Under the pieces are notes generated by a model. It saw nothing but the letters and a program-made list of their open reading frames with translations. It had not been told where the DNA came from and did not search any database. This document shows positions 39,516 through 41,764 of a DNA stretch of 41,764 nt, piece by piece; position 1 is the stretch's first letter, and each line of letters opens with the position of its first letter. The DNA is taken from positions 1-41,764 of the forward strand of contig VBEG01000050.1 of the NCBI GenBank assembly GCA_005882115.1, read 5' to 3'. A program made the position numbers and the translations under genes. This DNA is from Chloroflexota bacterium. GTDB lineage: Bacteria > Chloroflexota > Dormibacteria > Dormibacterales > Dormibacteraceae.

Positions 39516-40826
39516 ATGGTAACCGGGGCGATCGAGGCTCCCAAGCGTCTTGAAGACCTGCACGTCCGTCGTGACCTGGTCGCGAGCCTGCTGCTGAGGA
39601 CGCTTGCCTTTGCCGACCAGCTGACCGGCGCCGCTCTAGAGCAGCGCCTCGGCCTGCCGTTCGAGACCTTCTCCCCACTGATCGACGAGTTCGAGAAGAA
39701 CCAGCTGATGGACACCCGCGGGGTGTCCAACGACCTCGGCCTGGAGGGCCGGCCCTACCCGGTGAAGATGAACTACGCGATCTCGGGCGCCGGCCGCCAG
39801 CGGGCGGCTGAGATGTCCGCGGTCCAGACCCGGTATCTCGGCCCTTGCCCGGTCAACTTCGAGGACTACCTCGCGCTGATCCGCTCGCAGGTGAGCGGTA
39901 AGTCGCCAGTCACCGACGCGCAACTGAAGAGGGCGCTTGGCGAGCTCGAGCTGGAGCAGCACATCATCGACCAGATCGGGGGCGCGATGGTGTCGCGCGC
40001 CTCGCTGTTCATCTTCGGCGCTCCGGGCAACGGCAAGAGCACCATCACAGAGCGCATGGCGCTGCTCATGGGGGCGCCGATCGAGATCCCACACGCAGTC
40101 GCGCTTGGCGACGAGATCATCCGCGTGATCGACCCCGTGTACCACAAGGTGGCCGAGGGCGAGCAGCCGATCGACCGCAGACTCGTCAGGGTGGAGCGCC
40201 CGGTCGTGACCGCCGGAGGCGAGCTCAAGCTCCAGCAGCTCGACCTGACCTATGACTCGCAGAACCGCTACTACGAGGCGCCGCTGCAGTGGAAGGCCAA
40301 CGCCGGCGTGTTCGTGATCGACGATTTCGGCCGCCAGGAAGTTCCGCCGATGCGGCTCCTCAACCGATTCATCGTGCCGATGGAGAAGAAGATCGACTAC
40401 CTCGACCTTTCCGCGTCGGGCCGCAAGATCGAGCTGCCCTTCCTATGCCAGGTCGTGTTCTCGACCAACCTTTCGCCCACCGAGCTGGTCGACGAAGCGT
40501 TCCTCCGCCGCATGGCTTACAAGATCGGCATCGGCAACCCGACGCCGGAGGCCTTCGGGCGCATCCTGCGCTTCGAGTGCGACCGCCAGGGCGTGCCCTG
40601 GGACGAGAAGTCGATCGGTTACCTTCTGAACAACCTCTACGGCAAGAAGCCGCTTCGCGGATCACACCCCAGGGCGCTGGTGGCACGGCTGGTCGACCTC
40701 GCCAACTACCGCCAGCAGCCGCCCCGGCTGACGCCCCAGTCCCTCAAGGAAGCATTCGACGCGTGCTTCAACCCAGCGCTCGGCAGCCTGGTCGAGGACG
40801 ACTGGGCGCGACCAGCGATCGGCTAG
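39516..40826 (+). CDS. Unnamed AAA+ ATPase with N-terminal winged-helix-like region
   Basis: 436-residue protein. The first ~105 residues resemble a helical/winged domain (RRDLVASLLLRTLAFADQLTG, LPFETFSPLIDEFEKNQLMDT); a linker follows, then the AAA+ core with Walker A FGAPGNGKSTITE at about residues 168-178, Walker B VFVIDDFGRQ with two Asp at 269-270, sensor 1 in VVFSTNLSP (Asn about 318), and an arginine-rich FLRRMAYKIG where an Arg finger would lie. The order and spacing recall MoxR/RavA-like ATPases, but no VWA partner is adjacent and I cannot name the family. Walker B has Asp-Asp rather than Asp-Glu, seen in some functional ATPases. The ATG at 39516 is preferred over GTG 39507. Divergent from dinG, convergent with plsC. 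Confidence 0.8.
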   Translation: MVTGAIEAPKRLEDLHVRRDLVASLLLRTLAFADQLTGAALEQRLGLPFETFSPLIDEFEKNQLMDTRGVSNDLGLEGRPYPVKMNYAISGAGRQRAAEMSAVQTRYLGPCPVNFEDYLALIRSQVSGKSPVTDAQLKRALGELELEQHIIDQIGGAMVSRASLFIFGAPGNGKSTITERMALLMGAPIEIPHAVALGDEIIRVIDPVYHKVAEGEQPIDRRLVRVERPVVTAGGELKLQQLDLTYDSQNRYYEAPLQWKANAGVFVIDDFGRQEVPPMRLLNRFIVPMEKKIDYLDLSASGRKIELPFLCQVVFSTNLSPTELVDEAFLRRMAYKIGIGNPTPEAFGRILRFECDRQGVPWDEKSIGYLLNNLYGKKPLRGSHPRALVARLVDLANYRQQPPRLTPQSLKEAFDACFNPALGSLVEDDWARPAIG

Positions 40827-40830
40827 TAGT

Positions 40831-40850
40831 CTTCCCCGCTGGGGAGGAAG
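40831..40850. repeat. Hairpin between the convergent AAA+ and plsC genes
   Basis: CTTCC...GGAAG with an inner TCCCC/GGGGA pair occupies 40831-40850, 5 bp after the AAA-gene stop and 9 bp from the plsC stop. It could serve as a bidirectional terminator stem, but no T-run is present; it also has the TCCCC/GGGGA core of the recurring palindromes. Confidence 0.5.
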
Positions 40851-40858
40851 TCCCGAGC

Positions 40859-41554
40859 CTAGCCCGGGGCTTGGGCTGGCTTGAAGACTCCGTCCAGCCG
40901 CCGGTGCCACGACTCCAGGTCGCTGTAGGCGCCACGTTTTTCCGGCGGTAAAAGCTCGGCGATCGCCAGCATGATCGCGTCCGCTGCCTCCTCGTGCGAG
41001 ACCCGCTCGCCGCTTGCGCGTCGCCGCAAGACCAAGAACGGCTTTCCGAAGCGAACCTTCACCGGAACGCGCCGCGGCCAGATGGCCCCTTTCGGCAAGC
41101 ACTCGCGAGTGCCCGTCAGTGCGACGGGCAGCACCGGGCACGCGGACTTCTGAGCGATGAAGCCGGCTCCCGGCTCAGGCTTGGAAAGCACGCCGGCTTC
41201 CACGCGCGTGCCTTCCGGGTACATGACGAGGACCTGGCCGGCTTGGAGCAGGTCGAACGAGCGGCGCAGAGCCACCCTGTCCGCGGTGTGGCGAACCACG
41301 GGGAATGAGTGGTAGGCGGTGAACAGCCAGCGCATCCAGCCCTTTCGGAAGTATTCGAACTTCGCCATGCTCCAGCTGTCGGAGCGCGGCAGGAACGCGG
41401 GGACCATCGGGGGATCGAGTGTCGCGAAGTGGTTCGGACACACGATGAGGCCTCCGGCGCGCGGAACGTTCTCTCGCCCTTCGACCGTGAACAGGCCGAC
41501 GAGGTATGTGCGCGTCATGAACCGCATGAACCCGCGAAGGAATGTGTACTTCAT
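40859..41554 (-). CDS. plsC: 1-acyl-sn-glycerol-3-phosphate acyltransferase-like protein
   Basis: 231-residue LPLAT-fold enzyme that makes phosphatidic acid from lysophosphatidic acid at the membrane. Motif 1 is NHFATLDPP (H-x4-D), motif 3 VMYPEGTRVEAG; the glycine-rich and Arg-binding parts (SWSMAKFEYFRKG, GAGFIAQKSACPVLPVALTG) are in order. The ATG overlaps the cmk stop (ATGA), so the two are coupled; cmk-plsC adjacency is common in Gram-positives and Chloroflexi. Substrate specificity is inferred from family only. Confidence 0.92.
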   Translation of the reverse strand: MKYTFLRGFMRFMTRTYLVGLFTVEGRENVPRAGGLIVCPNHFATLDPPMVPAFLPRSDSWSMAKFEYFRKGWMRWLFTAYHSFPVVRHTADRVALRRSFDLLQAGQVLVMYPEGTRVEAGVLSKPEPGAGFIAQKSACPVLPVALTGTRECLPKGAIWPRRVPVKVRFGKPFLVLRRRASGERVSHEEAADAIMLAIAELLPPEKRGAYSDLESWHRRLDGVFKPAQAPG

Positions 41555-41764
41555 CTTGGCGAACGGACCGCTTCCACGATGCGGCTCACAACCTCATCGA
41601 GGTCCAGGTTGTCCGTGTCGATGATCACAGCGTCACCGGCCGGTTTGAGCGGCGCGACCGGGCGCTCCGAGTCGACTCGGTCCCGGAGCTGGACCTCTCT
41701 GCGCATTGCCTTCTCGTCAACGGCTTCGCCGCGGCGTTCGAATTGCGCGGCGCGACGCCTCACC
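41551..41764 (-). CDS. cmk: Cytidylate kinase, C-terminal part (gene enters from the right edge)
   Basis: Only about 70 C-terminal residues are inside the window: RRRAAQFERRGEAVDEKAMRREV, then LRDRVDSERPVAPLKPAGDAVIIDTDNLDLDEVVSRI, matching the Cmk lid and C-terminal region (RD..DS.R...PL..A.DA..ID). The enzyme phosphorylates CMP/dCMP. The start lies beyond 41764; the GTG at 41763 is internal. Confidence 0.9.
   Translation of the reverse strand, partial: VRRRAAQFERRGEAVDEKAMRREVQLRDRVDSERPVAPLKPAGDAVIIDTDNLDLDEVVSRIVEAVRSPR

Noticed and set aside
1-41764. CRISPR arrays, insertion-sequence transposases, integrases, toxin-antitoxin or phage-defence genes
   Set aside because: None seen on either strand. 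The hairpin arrays are not regularly spaced direct repeats and no transposase-like protein is encoded.

Overview
This is a high-GC, gene-dense bacterial window made almost entirely of core informational genes, nearly all on the minus strand. No rRNA, tRNA, CRISPR array, transposase or phage gene is visible. Gene order (cmk-plsC; infC-rpmI-rplT; pheS-pheT; ruvC-ruvA-ruvB-secD-secF; rimP-nusA-ylxR-infB-rbfA-nrnA-truB-ribF; rpsO-pnp), the ThrRS without a TGS domain, and a small membrane protein with a 'SPDG.W.WDG..W.P' N-terminus suggest a Chloroflexota/Dormibacterota-like or other Terrabacteria soil lineage. That placement is inference, not proof.

Read in transcription order (right to left): cytidylate kinase (partial) and a PlsC-type acyltransferase; then, on plus, an unnamed MoxR-like AAA+ ATPase divergent from a DinG-type exonuclease-helicase; then rsmI, metG, tatD, rsmA and an MFS exporter. 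A DedA protein on plus is divergent from thrS. A plus-strand membrane protein separates thrS from the infC operon, which has a candidate attenuator in its leader. Next come a SpoU methyltransferase, pheS, pheT, cvpA, tyrS, yebC, the ruvCAB set, a DUF2905 protein and secDF. A 16-bp perfect inverted repeat encloses the next intergenic gap. The rimP-to-ribF translation cluster then runs, by overlapping stop/start codons, into a lipid-flavoured group: glpB, an alkyl-DHAP-synthase-like flavoprotein and a diacylglycerol-kinase-like protein. A GGT-family hydrolase, rpsO and pnp (cut by the left edge) finish the window.

The most interesting signals are not single genes. (1) At least two genes (nrnA, infC) and probably five (also the kinase-like gene, tatD, ribF) appear to start at ATA, ATC or CTG. 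In nrnA and infC no ATG/GTG/TTG exists between an in-frame stop and an essential conserved motif. Several of these starts sit in ATAG or CTGA stop/start overlaps with a Shine-Dalgarno sequence. (2) A MITE-like 16-bp inverted repeat lies between secF and rimP. (3) Dense GC-rich palindromes occupy many gene junctions, some forming the apparent N-terminal coding part of ylxR and the SpoU methylase. (4) TATACT-like -10 boxes sit 6-10 nt before the start codons of rpsO, thrS and metG, which suggests leaderless or near-leaderless mRNAs. (5) A glycerol-phosphate/ether-lipid-like trio is translationally coupled to ribF.
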